A program made the translations under genes and the position numbers. The notes beneath the pieces are model-generated. The model saw only the letters and a list, made by a program, of their open reading frames with translations. It had not been told where the DNA came from and searched no databases. This document shows positions 41,983 to 49,947 of a DNA stretch of 63,294 bases, piece by piece. The stretch comes from an uncultured Lachnospiraceae bacterium (GTDB lineage: Bacteria > Bacillota > Clostridia > Lachnospirales > Lachnospiraceae), in the NCBI GenBank assembly GCA_900316165.1, contig ONBW01000005.1, positions 1-63,294 on the forward strand, written 5' to 3'. Within the stretch, counting starts at the first letter, position 1. Every line of letters begins with the position of its first letter.

Positions 41983-42492
41983 ATGAGTGAAATGTATCTG
42001 GCGGCATATCTGGCTGCGGCAACAGCGGCAGACCTGAAATGGCAGAGAATCCCAAACGAGCTGATCCTGTTTGGACTTTTGACAGGATTGGCCATGAGAG
42101 CAGAGAGCGGCGGAGTCAGGGGGATGCTTTCGGGCATTCTTTCGGGAGTAATTACTATAGCAGTATTTTATATTTTTTATATGATAGGGGCAGTAGGTGC
42201 CGGGGACGTTAAGCTTCTTTCGGTAGCCGGACTTACGGCTGGATGTACGTTTGCGGCATATACGGCGCTCTATTCACTTTTTGCAGCAGGTGCTGCAGCG
42301 CTTGTCTTTATGGTAATAAAAAGGCAGACGCACATCAGACTCTATCTGCTTTTTTCTCATATAGCGGACTGTATCCGCCAGAAAAAACTGATTCGCTACA
42401 GCGCATTGGAACAGGAAGGATATCTGCACTATGCACTGTACATATCCATTGGATATTTGACGGCACTGACACTTGGAAAGGAGTTTCGATGA
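41983..42492 (+). CDS. Prepilin peptidase (TadV/CpaA-type, A24 family)
   Basis: A 169-residue polytopic membrane protease. Both catalytic aspartates are present: AAATAADLKWQRIPNEL near 9-25 and GAVGAGDVKLLSVAGL near 67-82 (the GxGD motif). It is the short form without the N-terminal methylase domain, as in Tad systems. It cleaves the leader of Flp pilin and TadE-like pseudopilins, which in this locus all have a glutamate at +5 of a putative cleavage site. It has a GGAGGG site and heads the operon; the TadZ gene overlaps its stop by 4 bp. Confidence 0.87.
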   Translation: MSEMYLAAYLAAATAADLKWQRIPNELILFGLLTGLAMRAESGGVRGMLSGILSGVITIAVFYIFYMIGAVGAGDVKLLSVAGLTAGCTFAAYTALYSLFAAGAAALVFMVIKRQTHIRLYLLFSHIADCIRQKKLIRYSALEQEGYLHYALYISIGYLTALTLGKEFR

Positions 42493-43487
42493 ATAAAATA
42501 AGACTTCTTATTGCTGACACAGACAAGGCTTACCTGAATGCACTGATCAGGTATCTGATAAGCTCGGGAAACCATTATGAGGTCAGTGGTTATACTGATG
42601 TGAAAGATTTTCTCGAGGAAGGGAATGACTTTCAGATAGCACTTTTAGGGGATGAGTTTTTAGCGGCATTAGAGATTAATCCGGAGAAAAAACGGCAGTT
42701 TGGAAATGTACTGCATCTTTCCGGAAATATGTCAACGGAAAACAGCGATTACGGTACTATCTACAAATTTCAGAGAATGAGCAGTTTTATAGAGCAGCTT
42801 CACGGATCGCTTGATACGAAAAAGCTGGAGCGGGCTTCAGTCAGTGGCAGAGAGGGACAGAGAACGCAAATTATTTTTTCACCAATGCACCATGAGCTGG
42901 CGCTGCCGTTTTCACTTTCGATGGCAAAGCTGATGGGCGAAAAAGCTCAGACACTATTTATCGATATGGAGGGCGTATCTATACTGCCTCAGCTCTTAGA
43001 ACGCGATATAAGGAGAGATTTGGGAGATTATCTCTACCATATCATTGGAAAGGTGGATGATGGGAAAAATATAACCGATTTCCTGGGCTTCTACGAGAAT
43101 TTTTACTATCTCGCGCCGATGAAAGGGATTTCGTCACTGGCTTCAGTGACTGTCGAGCAGTGGATCTGTCTCCTGGAAAATATCTCAAGGTCGGATTTCG
43201 AGCAGGTAATCATCCTTTTGGATCAGACAGTGCAGGGAGAAGATGCTCTGCTTCAGGCGGCTGACGACATCCTGCTTCTTGGAAAGCCTGGAGAGTACTA
43301 TGAGAAGAGCATGAACGTATTTGCAGCTGAGCTTGAAGCCGAAGGTCTGGCGGGTAAATGCCGTGAGCTTCTGCTTCCGATGTCTGTATCGCAGGGACCG
43401 GGAGAGTACCAGATGAGGGCGATTCTCAATGGAAATCTTGGTGGCTTTGTCAGGAAGGAGTTTATGAATGCAGCAGGCGCTTCTTAA
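42489..43487 (+). CDS. TadZ/CpaE-like ATPase-fold protein
   Basis: A 332-residue protein starting at ATG 42489 inside the peptidase stop. Residues 1-110 are a receiver-like fold (IRLLIADTDKAYLNALIRYL), and residues about 115-310 are a MinD/ParA-like fold with LFIDMEGVSILPQLLER and EQVIILLDQT. The deviant Walker A of ParA is not recognisable; HHELALPFSLSMAKLM occupies its place, a degeneration also seen in other TadZ proteins. It should localise the pilus machine. The next gene begins before its stop (20-bp overlap). Confidence 0.75.
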   Translation: MNKIRLLIADTDKAYLNALIRYLISSGNHYEVSGYTDVKDFLEEGNDFQIALLGDEFLAALEINPEKKRQFGNVLHLSGNMSTENSDYGTIYKFQRMSSFIEQLHGSLDTKKLERASVSGREGQRTQIIFSPMHHELALPFSLSMAKLMGEKAQTLFIDMEGVSILPQLLERDIRRDLGDYLYHIIGKVDDGKNITDFLGFYENFYYLAPMKGISSLASVTVEQWICLLENISRSDFEQVIILLDQTVQGEDALLQAADDILLLGKPGEYYEKSMNVFAAELEAEGLAGKCRELLLPMSVSQGPGEYQMRAILNGNLGGFVRKEFMNAAGAS

Positions 43488-44706
43488 CAGACAGGGGCAG
43501 CTGGCTGAAAGAATCAGAGAGGAGATAATCGAGGCTGTAGACCTGACCAGGGATTTAAGTGATGAGGAGATAAGAAGCCATATAAGGGAGAGGCTTTTAG
43601 AGGAAGGGCACGAATACAGGCTGACTCTTCAGGACAGACTGGTGATGGAGGAGCGGATTTTCAACTCACTCAGAAAACTTGACATCCTGGAAGAACTCTT
43701 AGCTGATGACGAGGTCACTGAGATCATGGTTAACGGTCCTGACAATATCTTTATCGAAAAAGCCGGCCGCCTGATAAAAAGTGACCTGAAATTTTCTTCG
43801 GCAGAAAAGCTATCGGATGTGATCCAGCAGATAGCGGCAGAGCGGAACAAGATAGTAAACGAGTCGTCTCCAATAGTGGATACAAGACTTTCGGACGGCT
43901 CTCGAATCAATATCATCCTGCCACCTATCTCCTTAAATCAGGGAATCCTTACGATAAGACGTTTCCCGAAAGAAAAAATCACTATGAAAAGGCTTATGGA
44001 GTTAGGCTCCATAAGCCCGGAGATAGTGGAGTTTTTACGACTGCTGGTTATTTCTGGTTATAACTGTTTTGTAAGCGGTGGAACGGGTTCTGGAAAGACA
44101 ACCTTTCTGAATGCGCTGACTGAATTCATTCCAAGCGACGAGAGAGTCATAACTATTGAGGATTCGGCAGAGCTTCAGGTAATAGGAATTGACAATCTTG
44201 TGCGTCTCGAAGCCCGTGACAAAAATCTTGAGGGCAATCTAGAGGTTACCATAAGGGATTTAGTCAAAGCAAGTCTCAGAATGCGCCCAGACAGGATAAT
44301 AGTTGGAGAGTGCAGAGGTGCGGAAGCACTGGAGGTGCTGCAGGCCTTCAACACTGGGCACGACGGCAGTCTGTCGACGGGTCATGCAAATTCAGCAAAG
44401 GATATGCTCTCGAGACTTGAGACGATGGTACTTATGGGAATGGACCTCCCGGTTTCGGCTATCAGAGCACAGATTGCTTCGGGAGTGGACATTCTGATAC
44501 ATTTGGGCAGGCTGGCAGACAGAAGCAGAAAACTCCTTGAGATTTCGGAGGTGACTGGGATAGAGAATGGCGAGGTGGCCATATCAACTATCTATAAGTA
44601 TTCGGAGGATGGTAATAAAAAATGGGAGAGGACAGGGAAACTTATAAACAGCAGGAAATTATCGATGGCAGGACTCTTGAACGAAGGCAGAAAATTCTGC
44701 TCCTAG
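43468..44706 (+). CDS. Tad pilus assembly ATPase TadA/CpaF
   Basis: A 412-residue secretion ATPase of the VirB11/GspE family. N-terminal domain 1-150 with VTEIMVNGPDNIFIEKAG; Walker A FVSGGTGSGKTTFLNALTEF near 202-221; Asp box near 228-240 (ERVITIEDSAELQV); Walker B RPDRIIVGECRGAEA near 273-287; His box DGSLSTGHANSAKDML near 298-313. It powers both assembly and retraction in Tad machines. The ATG at 43468 follows AAGGAG by 4-8 bp, inside the TadZ gene. Confidence 0.95.
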   Translation: MQQALLNRQGQLAERIREEIIEAVDLTRDLSDEEIRSHIRERLLEEGHEYRLTLQDRLVMEERIFNSLRKLDILEELLADDEVTEIMVNGPDNIFIEKAGRLIKSDLKFSSAEKLSDVIQQIAAERNKIVNESSPIVDTRLSDGSRINIILPPISLNQGILTIRRFPKEKITMKRLMELGSISPEIVEFLRLLVISGYNCFVSGGTGSGKTTFLNALTEFIPSDERVITIEDSAELQVIGIDNLVRLEARDKNLEGNLEVTIRDLVKASLRMRPDRIIVGECRGAEALEVLQAFNTGHDGSLSTGHANSAKDMLSRLETMVLMGMDLPVSAIRAQIASGVDILIHLGRLADRSRKLLEISEVTGIENGEVAISTIYKYSEDGNKKWERTGKLINSRKLSMAGLLNEGRKFCS

Positions 44707-45392
44707 CGGAAAATGTAGCACTTACGGCAGCGATTGCCTGGGTATTTTACAACAGTATTTTCGGAGCGGTTATTTTTCCAATAGTTGTGTACTTGAATAC
44801 CAAGAGGATGAGAGCGGATTCCGGTGAAAAATTTTCATGTAAGCTAGAGACTGAGTACAGGGAGATGTTCGTTTCGGTTACGGGAGCGCTTCAGACCGGG
44901 TATTCGATAGAGAAGGCATTTGCAGAGAGTGCTGTTTCGCTGAGTCTTTTGTATGGAGAGAAAAGTGTCCTCCTGCCGCACATTAAGGAGCTTAACACGA
45001 AGGTCAGGCTCAGAATGCCGGTGGAACAGGCATTTGAGGAGCTTTCGGCAAAGTTTGACAGTGAGGACCTGGCTGATTTTTCACAGATTTTTAAGGTGGG
45101 AAAAAGGCTTGGCGGCGATTATGTCACAAATATCCGTGATACTATCCGGCGGATTTCTGAGAGAGTCGAGGTCAGGCAGGAGATAAGGACGGCGATAGCC
45201 CAGCAGCAGTTAGAGCTTAAGGTCATGATGGCGATGCCTCTTGGAATCTTAGCCTACATGAAGCTTTCAGCGCCGGAATTTCTTACACCATCGTATGGGA
45301 ACGCGGCCGGAATCATGATAATGACTGTCTGTCTCGCGGTCTACGCGGGCTGTATCGCTTTAGGAAAAAAGATTACAGATATCAGAGTATAG
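44622..45392 (+). CDS. Tad inner-membrane platform protein TadB
   Basis: A 256-residue protein with two N-terminal membrane helices (about 27-55), a cytoplasmic T2SSF domain (about 75-205: LETEYREMFVSVTGALQTGYSIEKAF, KVGKRLGGDYVTNI) and a final hydrophobic pair (about 212-250). It pairs with TadC as the membrane platform for the ATPase. The start overlaps the TadA gene by 85 bp; this is long, but a GGAGG is present upstream and no better internal start is visible before the membrane helices. Confidence 0.85.
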   Translation: MGEDRETYKQQEIIDGRTLERRQKILLLAENVALTAAIAWVFYNSIFGAVIFPIVVYLNTKRMRADSGEKFSCKLETEYREMFVSVTGALQTGYSIEKAFAESAVSLSLLYGEKSVLLPHIKELNTKVRLRMPVEQAFEELSAKFDSEDLADFSQIFKVGKRLGGDYVTNIRDTIRRISERVEVRQEIRTAIAQQQLELKVMMAMPLGILAYMKLSAPEFLTPSYGNAAGIMIMTVCLAVYAGCIALGKKITDIRV

Positions 45393-45401
45393 GGAGGGTT
45401 T

Positions 45402-46661
45402 ATGGCGGCAGTAATTCTTACAGTGGTCACCATTGCGGTGATTCTTGCCTTGAACAGAGGAAAAAATAAAATCCCGACGAAGCTTGCGGCGGGAATCATC
45501 GCGCTTGAGATAATTGGGACAGTCATAAGTCTTTCAGGCGGTTCGGGAAGTCCCGTTATTTCAAAAATAAAAAGACCGGCAGCAGGCAGCGCTTCTGAGG
45601 AGCACGAGGTTACAGTAAAGCATGGGAAAAAAGAGGAGAAGCTGACTATCGATGTCTCAGGGCGAAGGCTCACAGAAAAAGAAGCGAAAAAAGCGGTAGA
45701 GAAGGCCAGGGGTCAGATAGAAGAAGAGTATCTCGGGAAAAATAAAAGTAAATCCTTTGTCTATCGGGATCTGAAGCTGAAAGCCAAGTACAATGGCGTG
45801 GTAAAGGCAAACTGGTACATAACTCCGGATATTTTTGACAGCGAAGGCAGAATAGATAATTCGAAGGTCGAGGAAAAGGCGGAGGTTGCGATCAACGGCT
45901 ATCTCGAATGTGAGAGTGTAACAGATGAGTTGGAGCTTAAGGTAACTGCGGTTCCGATTCCTATCGATACTGCGGAGGGACTTGCATACTATATAAATAA
46001 GGCTGTAACAGATGCGGAGAGTGCTGATCCAAGTGGCGAATATGTCAGACTTCCGAAAGAGGTCGGCGGAAAAAAGCTCGTTTTTACTGAGGAAAAAGAG
46101 GATAAGGGCATAAAACTCGTTATCGTTATGGCTTTTATGCTAGGTCTTTATCTGTTCTATAAAAGGCAGAAGGCGAAGGATGACGAGAAGAAATGGCAGA
46201 AGGAGCTTTCAATCGACTACCCGAAGATGCTCTCTCAGCTTTCACTTTTTATAGGAGCAGGCTTTTCTGTGAAAGCAGCCTTTGTACAGGTCGGAAACGC
46301 TTATATCAAAAGGGTGCAGCGAGGTTATCCGATGCGGCCGGCTTTTGAAGAGATAGTCAGGATGAACCGCAGGATAAAGGATGGAGAGGATGAAGAAAAG
46401 GCTTACAAGAAACTTGGTGAAAGTCTGCGCCATAAGGGATTCAGGAAGCTTACACTGCTGCTGGTGCAGAGTCTTAAAAAGGGCAGCAGGGATTTAAGGG
46501 ACCAGCTCGAGCAGGAGGAGAGGGCCGCCTACGATGAGCGGCGGATAAATGCAAAGGTAGCTGGTGAGGAGGCTTCTCTTAAGCTTCTTTTACCAATGAT
46601 GGGAATGCTCGGTGTCATTTTTATAGTGCTTATGGTACCGGCATTTATGCAGATGACATGA
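45402..46661 (+). CDS. TadC-like platform protein with inserted extracytoplasmic Ig-like segment
   Basis: A 419-residue protein. Two N-terminal helices (about 2-16 and 27-46) are followed by an insert of about 180 residues that must lie outside the cytoplasm if the later T2SSF domain is inside. Residues about 120-184 (YRDLKLKAKYNGVVKANWYI, then ITPDIFDSEGRIDN and LELKVTAV) resemble the atrophied bacterial Ig-like domains of surface proteins. A third helix (about 236-251) leads to the T2SSF domain (about 265-390: YPKMLSQLSLFIGAGFSVKAA) and a last helix. Ordinary TadC has no such insert. It is preceded by AGGGAGG and follows TadB by 9 bp. Confidence 0.8.
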   Translation: MAAVILTVVTIAVILALNRGKNKIPTKLAAGIIALEIIGTVISLSGGSGSPVISKIKRPAAGSASEEHEVTVKHGKKEEKLTIDVSGRRLTEKEAKKAVEKARGQIEEEYLGKNKSKSFVYRDLKLKAKYNGVVKANWYITPDIFDSEGRIDNSKVEEKAEVAINGYLECESVTDELELKVTAVPIPIDTAEGLAYYINKAVTDAESADPSGEYVRLPKEVGGKKLVFTEEKEDKGIKLVIVMAFMLGLYLFYKRQKAKDDEKKWQKELSIDYPKMLSQLSLFIGAGFSVKAAFVQVGNAYIKRVQRGYPMRPAFEEIVRMNRRIKDGEDEEKAYKKLGESLRHKGFRKLTLLLVQSLKKGSRDLRDQLEQEERAAYDERRINAKVAGEEASLKLLLPMMGMLGVIFIVLMVPAFMQMT

Positions 46662-46689
46662 TGGAATTTTATTCAGGAGGAGGAAAAAT

Positions 46690-46863
46690 ATGGGCTTTAA
46701 ACAGTTTATTTATGAGGATGATGGAGTAGGAACCGTAGAGGTCGTACTTATTCTTGTTGTAATTGTGGCACTCGTTGTCATTTTCCGAAAGGAAATCAAG
46801 GGAATAGTGGAAAAGGCCTTAAAGAAGGTCCAAAGCGACAGTGATTCTGTGATTTCGGAATGA
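46690..46863 (+). CDS. Flp-type (type IVb) pilin
   Basis: A 57-residue prepilin. A short acidic N-terminus (FIYEDDG) ends in a prepilin-peptidase site: cleavage after the glycine gives VGTVE at +1 to +5, with the conserved glutamate at +5, followed by the hydrophobic VVLILVVIVALVVIF. The C-terminal 23 residues are charged. This is the Flp1-like pilin that forms the main filament. AGGAGGA lies 8 bp before the ATG, which fits high expression. The stop overlaps the next start (ATGA). Confidence 0.88.
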   Translation: MGFKQFIYEDDGVGTVEVVLILVVIVALVVIFRKEIKGIVEKALKKVQSDSDSVISE

Positions 46864-48338
46864 AGAGAAAGGGAAGTATTACAGTCTTCCTCTCGCTTTC
46901 TCTTGCAAGTGTGCTGCTGCTTTTCTTCCTGCTTCTTGACCTGTCGAGGATTTATGGTCAGAAGCAGAAGGCTGATGTGATCTCGGATATCGCTGCGCAT
47001 AGCGTTTTTGCGGATTACAACCGTTATCTGTGGGACAATTACAGGATTCTCGGGGTGGATGCCTCATATGGTACTGGCGGCGGAGCTGATTTTTCAATGA
47101 TGGAGTCGAGGATGCAGGAGTACCTTTTAAAAAATGGTATGTCCACCGACACAAAGGGGAGAGAATTCTTTCAGCTCGCAGCTGAAAAATGTGAGGTCAC
47201 ACAGTACGGATTTATCACTGATGACAATGGGCGTTCATTTTTAAAACAGGCTGCGAAGCAGCAGAAATTCGAGGTCGCGCAGGCAGCCTTGGAAAAAGCT
47301 TTGGACAGAAACAGGGAGACCGAAGAGGCTGCCGAGGAAAGTGAGAATGTGGACGAGCTCATAGAAAAGGGCGGCGAGGCGATGACTGAGTCGGAAAGCG
47401 TAGAGGTCGAAGAAATCCCGGAGGGTATGGAGAAACCGGCTGAGGATGAGGTAAATCCGATAGATCAGATAAAAGAATGGAAGGATAACGGCATTTTATC
47501 TCAGGTGCTTCCATCCTCCGCAAAGATCTCTGATAAAAAAGTGGATCTTTCGGAGGCGGTATCTAAGAGGACTCTCGCCAGAGGAAACTGTGCTGCGTCT
47601 GAAAAGCTGAGTGCGGTGGATAGGGCACTTTTTGCGGAGTACGAGAAGACGCATTTTTCGAATTACAGGAATGATCTCGGGCACGACGGGCTCTCCTATG
47701 AGTGGGAGTATGTGATCTGCGGTGAAGATACCGACAAAGGGAATCTTTCGGGCGTAGTAACGAGACTTTTAGGCATTAGAGAGGCTGCAAATTTTGTTAG
47801 TCTTATGGCTGATGAGGCGAAGGTGGCCCAGGCTGATACTCACGCGCTTACGCTGGCGGGCTGGACAGGGAACGCAGCCATCGTAAATGCCGTATTTTTC
47901 GGGCTTATTGCGTCGTGGGCTTATATGGAGAGCGTGCTGGATGTAAGGCTTCTGCTTTCGGGCGGAAAGGTCTCTGTTATGAAAAGCCCGGCAGAGTGGA
48001 CGACTACAGACCTTCTGACTCTTCCACAGTGGTTTGATGTGAATAAAAAGGCAAAGGAGGGTGCAAATGGAATTACGTATGAAGGTTTCCTGCTTACGAT
48101 GTCGGCTTTACAGACTGAAAAAACGCTTGGACTACGGTCTCTGGATCTACTCGAGAATTCGGCTCGCCTGCAGGGGGACTACGGAAATCTGAGAATGGAT
48201 CAGGTAGTTGTGAATGCGGAGTTTTCGTATCAGTACAGCTCTGAGCCGGCATTTTTCTCACTGTTTGCGCTGTCGGACCAGAGATTTCCTGCGTTAAAGC
48301 TTTTAAGAACAAGAGAGATGACTTACCTAAGTGACTAA
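46860..48338 (+). CDS. DUF5702 TadG/TadE-like surface protein
   Basis: A 492-residue protein with an N-terminal hydrophobic segment, GSITVFLSLSLASVLLLFFLL (about 5-25), then LDLSRIYGQKQKADVISDIAAHSVF. This is the architecture of TadG/TadE pseudopilins and matches the Lachnospiraceae DUF5702 family. Residues 150-210 are very acidic. The rest is a large extracytoplasmic globular part. Unlike the pilin and the two TadE-like proteins, there is no glutamate at +5 after the glycine, so it may not be processed by the peptidase. It overlaps the Flp stop by 4 bp. Confidence 0.72.
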   Translation: MKRKGSITVFLSLSLASVLLLFFLLLDLSRIYGQKQKADVISDIAAHSVFADYNRYLWDNYRILGVDASYGTGGGADFSMMESRMQEYLLKNGMSTDTKGREFFQLAAEKCEVTQYGFITDDNGRSFLKQAAKQQKFEVAQAALEKALDRNRETEEAAEESENVDELIEKGGEAMTESESVEVEEIPEGMEKPAEDEVNPIDQIKEWKDNGILSQVLPSSAKISDKKVDLSEAVSKRTLARGNCAASEKLSAVDRALFAEYEKTHFSNYRNDLGHDGLSYEWEYVICGEDTDKGNLSGVVTRLLGIREAANFVSLMADEAKVAQADTHALTLAGWTGNAAIVNAVFFGLIASWAYMESVLDVRLLLSGGKVSVMKSPAEWTTTDLLTLPQWFDVNKKAKEGANGITYEGFLLTMSALQTEKTLGLRSLDLLENSARLQGDYGNLRMDQVVVNAEFSYQYSSEPAFFSLFALSDQRFPALKLLRTREMTYLSD

Positions 48339-48345
48339 AATTCAT

Positions 48346-48460
48346 AATGCAGTCCTTTTAGCGGAGTGCCTTTCGGATGCATAGACTTTCTGACTGGGCA
48401 CAAACGCATACAATGGCTTCAGGCATATCCAGAGGGGCACTGCATTAAGGGGACTGTATT
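48346..48460 (+). promoter_or_regulatory. Self-complementary RNA element covering the TadE ribosome binding site
   Basis: AATGCAGTCC (48346-48355) pairs with GGACTGTATT (48451-48460, ending directly at the ATG at 48461); AGTGCC (48365-48370) pairs with GGCACT (48436-48441); and GGATGC (48375-48380) pairs with GCATATCC (48423-48430) with a bulge. The two arms as a whole are similar inverted copies over about 37 nt. The likely ribosome binding site AAGGGG (48447-48452) lies in the paired zone. It may be a translational switch, or a miniature inverted-repeat element. Confidence 0.5.
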
Positions 48461-49270
48461 ATGAAAAGGATTTTTCTTGAAAAAATAAAAGGATTTTTTA
48501 CTTATGAGGCAGCCATCCTGCTTCCACTGTTTGCTTTTTTCTCACTTGTTTTTCTTCTGCTTTTCAGGGCACTTTCGTTTCAGTGGGGACTTACAGAGTC
48601 TGTATACGAAGCCTCTGCGCACTTAGCCCTTACAGGAGATGCCACGATTGATATCGGAAAGGACAAGGCAGATGGAGAGGGGATAAGCGCGATAAATGTC
48701 GGGAGTGTTTTTCTGGCCTGTTCGGGGAAGATTGCGGAGAACGATATCAGCCAGAAATTTCTGGATAATAATCTGAGTATCTTAAACTATGCAGCCTCAA
48801 ATGTGGATGACAGGGATATAGATGTAAAGGTCACGACTTCTATGCCTCTTCTTGCCGGCCACAGCTTTTTCGGAAAAAAGGGCTATGAGCTGGGCACGAG
48901 AGTCTGTGTCAGGCGGTGGAATGGTTTTGATCCGGCAAACGGTGCTGACAGCAGTGGTGATACTGTATATGTGACGGAGCAGGGAGAGGTGTATCATGAG
49001 AGCCTGAACTGTACCTATATCAAGCTTTCGATTCATACGACAAGTCCGTCGTTTCTGGGGACAATCCGGTCGAAGGATGGGAGCATCTATTATCCCTGTG
49101 AGGAGTGCGGCAACGCGATTTCAGGAGTCTGCTATTACACTGACTACGGAACGAGAGCTCATTCCTCGCTTACCTGCAGCAAGCTGAAGCGTACAATTAA
49201 GGCGATACCAAGGTCTGAAGCCGTGAAAAAATACCGTCCATGCAGCAAGTGCACAGGAGGCAGTGACTGA
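48461..49270 (+). CDS. TadE-like pseudopilin with tandem Cys-rich C-terminal modules
   Basis: A 269-residue protein. The N-terminus has a prepilin-type site: after the glycine of KGFFTYEAAILLPLFAFF the glutamate is at +5, followed by a membrane helix (about 13-34). Residues 40-160 form an extracytoplasmic domain. The C-terminal 110 residues contain two modules of the form VYxTxxGxxYH...C...PCxxC: VYVTEQGEVYHESLNC with PCEECG, and YYTDYGTRAHSSLTC with YRPCSKCTG. These resemble a small Cys/His motif seen in secreted proteins and probably bind zinc or form disulfides. Its ribosome binding site is predicted to be folded away. Confidence 0.75.
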   Translation: MKRIFLEKIKGFFTYEAAILLPLFAFFSLVFLLLFRALSFQWGLTESVYEASAHLALTGDATIDIGKDKADGEGISAINVGSVFLACSGKIAENDISQKFLDNNLSILNYAASNVDDRDIDVKVTTSMPLLAGHSFFGKKGYELGTRVCVRRWNGFDPANGADSSGDTVYVTEQGEVYHESLNCTYIKLSIHTTSPSFLGTIRSKDGSIYYPCEECGNAISGVCYYTDYGTRAHSSLTCSKLKRTIKAIPRSEAVKKYRPCSKCTGGSD

Positions 49271-49692
49271 TGACCGAGCTTGTTATTGTTTTTCTTATCC
49301 TTATTGTCTTAAGTATCGAGGACATAAGGTGGAAAGAGGTGCATGCGGCGCTTCTGTTTGCGTTTTTTGGTGGAGGGTGCATCTATTACCTGATTGTGAG
49401 GCAGTTTGATCTGGACATGTTCATCGGAGGAATCGTCTCTGGTGCTGTGATACTGCTTCTTTCACTAATTTCAAGGGAGAAGCTTGGCAGCGCCGATGGC
49501 ATTGTTTTCGCTTCTACCGGTGCTTTTTTAGGACTTAATGAGAACCTGGCGCTGATACTTCTTTCGATACTGTCGGCTGGGATAGGCGGAGGCGTGATGG
49601 CGTTTATTTTTAAAAGAAAGGGAGAAGAATCGATGCCCCTTATCCCATTTATTGCGGTTGGGACAGCGATTCTTGCAGGGACAAAGCTATGA
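49270..49692 (+). CDS. Second prepilin-peptidase-like membrane protein (A24-like)
   Basis: A 140-residue membrane protein with four or five helices. It retains the first catalytic region (LSIEDIRWKEVHAALL near 14-29) and the second in the altered form LGSADGIVFASTGAF near 76-90, where GxGD has become GSAD. The aspartates are preserved. The C-terminus has MPLIPFIAVGTA, like the PxIPFxP of peptidases. It is shorter than the first peptidase of this locus. It may process a subset of substrates or be inactive. The ATG overlaps the previous stop (ATGA), and the next gene begins 4 bp before its end. Confidence 0.7.
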   Translation: MTELVIVFLILIVLSIEDIRWKEVHAALLFAFFGGGCIYYLIVRQFDLDMFIGGIVSGAVILLLSLISREKLGSADGIVFASTGAFLGLNENLALILLSILSAGIGGGVMAFIFKRKGEESMPLIPFIAVGTAILAGTKL

Positions 49693-49931
49693 TAAAAAAG
49701 ATTTTGGAATTTTTAAAGAAAAAATACGGGGCCTACTATACCCTTGAGGCGGCCTGGATGTTCGGACTTGCAGTGATTGTATTTTTCTCGGTCATTTTTC
49801 TAAGCTTTAATCTGTACCATGAGACTGTTGGTGAGATAAAGCGGGTTGGCCCTGCAAAAATAGAAGCTGTTAAGGAGTTCAGGACTATTAATTCTGTAAG
49901 GGATACAGCTGGTGTGCTGACTGGTCATTGA
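49689..49931 (+). CDS. Small TadE-like pseudopilin
   Basis: An 80-residue protein: basic N-terminus (IKKILEFLKKKYGA), a putative peptidase site with YYTLE so that the glutamate is at +5, then a membrane helix (AAWMFGLAVIVFFSVIFLSF, about 20-40) and a short charged extracytoplasmic tail. It likely primes or caps the Flp filament like other minor pilins. The gene overlaps the peptidase-like gene by 4 bp and is 16 bp before the FHA gene. Confidence 0.7.
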   Translation: MIKKILEFLKKKYGAYYTLEAAWMFGLAVIVFFSVIFLSFNLYHETVGEIKRVGPAKIEAVKEFRTINSVRDTAGVLTGH

Positions 49932-49947
49932 TGAAAGGAGGGGCAAA

